This document shows, piece after piece, positions 5,699 to 6,250 of a stretch of DNA of 6,250 bases (positions are counted from its first letter, which is position 1; each line of letters opens with the position of its first letter). The notes below the pieces were generated by a model. It was given only the letters and a program-made list of their open reading frames with translations. It did no database searches and was not told the DNA's origin. A program made the position numbers and the translations under genes. This DNA comes from Symbiobacteriaceae bacterium (GTDB lineage Bacteria > Bacillota_E > Symbiobacteriia > Symbiobacteriales > Symbiobacteriaceae): assembly GCA_027356675.1 (NCBI GenBank), contig DAHVXO010000040.1, positions 1-6,250 of the forward strand. Reading direction: 5' to 3'.

Positions 5699-6209
5699 CC
5701 CGAGACTGACGCCACTCTCGGGCAAGAAGACCCATGACCACAGTGTCAGCAAACTCACCGCGCCGATACCAGTCCTCACGCAGCCTTCCTTCCACTTTGA
5801 ACCCTAGACGCTCGTAGGAGGCGATGGCTTTGGTGTGCACCGCGTCCACCTGCAGCCAAACCTTGTTCAGCCGCAGGTTGTCGAAGGCCATTGCCAGCAC
5901 CTGGCGCACAGCTTCCGAGCCGTAGCCATGCCCCCAGGCTTCCCGCTCTCCCAAGACGATGCTCAGTTCGGCCTTGCCGTTCTGCCGGTCCAGACCGCCC
6001 AGTGAGACGAAGCCGATCGGACGTCCATCCGGCAAATCGACAATCATCTCCATCTTGTCCGGACGCCCGTGCACGGTCTGCTCCAGATCCTTGCGAACCT
6101 GATCCCGGGACTTGGCCCACTGCTGGCCCTCCCAGCGAAAAGCGTTAACAGCCGGATCGTTGACCCAGCGCCAGTAGGCCTCCAAGTCACCCATATCCGG
6201 TGCTCTCAT
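5670..6209 (-). CDS. GNAT family N-acetyltransferase (RimJ/RimL-like)
   Basis: This is a 179-residue cytoplasmic acetyltransferase of the GNAT fold, in the Acetyltransf_3 (RimJ/RimL) type group. It transfers acetyl from acetyl-CoA to an amine on an unknown substrate. The N-terminal RAPDMGDLEAYWRWVNDP (2-19) is typical of this group. The central strands are IGFVSLGGLD (65-74) and AELSIVLGE (80-88). The acetyl-CoA pyrophosphate-binding motif is WGHGYGSEAV (92-101), and the last conserved block is NKVWLQVDAVHTKAIASYERLGFKVEGRLRE (115-145). The ATG (6207-6209) has no clear ribosome binding site, and the frame stays open to the right edge without another complete start codon. Because family members usually have a few more residues before the RAP strand, the real start may lie beyond 6250. 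The last codons overlap the opuC promoter. Substrate and any link to osmoprotection are unknown. Confidence 0.85.
   Translation of the reverse strand: MRAPDMGDLEAYWRWVNDPAVNAFRWEGQQWAKSRDQVRKDLEQTVHGRPDKMEMIVDLPDGRPIGFVSLGGLDRQNGKAELSIVLGEREAWGHGYGSEAVRQVLAMAFDNLRLNKVWLQVDAVHTKAIASYERLGFKVEGRLREDWYRRGEFADTVVMGLLAREWRQSRVAQPTTSIL
5689..5700. promoter_or_regulatory. Inverted repeat over the opuC -35 region (possible operator)
   Basis: GGTTG-TG-CAACC, two perfect five-base arms separated by two bases, covering the -35 hexamer of the opuC promoter. A protein bound here would block RNA polymerase. In B. subtilis, opuC and opuB are controlled by MarR-like repressors (OpcR, GbsR) at their promoters; whether a relative acts here is inference. 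Confidence 0.45.
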
Positions 6210-6250
6210 GTTGGCGCCGACACTCTTTGGCGCTCGCCGTCGAAGGTTCA

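Noticed and set aside
5612..5779. Longer opuCA reading from the ATG at 5779 (56 extra residues).
   Set aside because: It overlaps the acetyltransferase gene and the opuC promoter, lies upstream of the predicted transcription start, and the extra residues do not fit an ABC ATPase N-terminus. The TTG at 5611 has an excellent ribosome binding site.

Overview
All seven genes in this window lie on the minus strand, so the order of transcription runs from high to low coordinates. Starts are often TTG or GTG (opuCA, opuCC and the cation-efflux gene TTG; opuCD GTG), with purine-rich GGGAGGG-type ribosome binding sites, and the base composition is G+C-rich by eye. Together with a close LonB match, a protease I know from endospore formers, this suggests a high-G+C, spore-forming member of the Firmicutes (Bacillota), probably in the clostridial or Symbiobacterium-like part of the phylum. 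The species cannot be named from this sequence.

Layout in transcription order: a GNAT acetyltransferase (5670-6209, 5' end possibly outside the window); a complete four-gene osmoprotectant ABC transporter in the B. subtilis opuCA-CB-CC-CD order, comprising an ATPase with two CBS domains (4487-5611), a permease (3793-4416 or longer), a substrate-binding lipoprotein (2817-3746) and a second permease (2018-2758); a CDF cation-efflux protein (1035-1988); and the first 326 residues of the AAA+ protease LonB (1-980, cut by the left edge). There is no gene-free stretch longer than about 70 bases.

The transporter should import compatible solutes such as glycine betaine, carnitine or choline. OpuCC captures the solute outside the membrane, OpuCB and OpuCD form the channel, and OpuCA hydrolyses ATP, with its CBS pair as the likely regulatory input. 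A strong promoter with a perfect TATAAT box overlaps the stop codon of the acetyltransferase gene and is bracketed by two inverted repeats with related GGTT/AACC arms, which look like a repressor operator pair. A second, weaker promoter candidate lies inside the unusual C-terminal tail of opuCD, ahead of the CDF gene, and repeats some of this architecture. The CDF ribosome binding site is inside a hairpin.

I found no sign of a new defence system, mobile element, CRISPR array or RNA gene. The interesting material is regulatory (operator pair, leader hairpin, masked ribosome binding site) and in gene boundaries (a probable CTG start for opuCB, the opuCD tail, the Cys-rich CDF tail).
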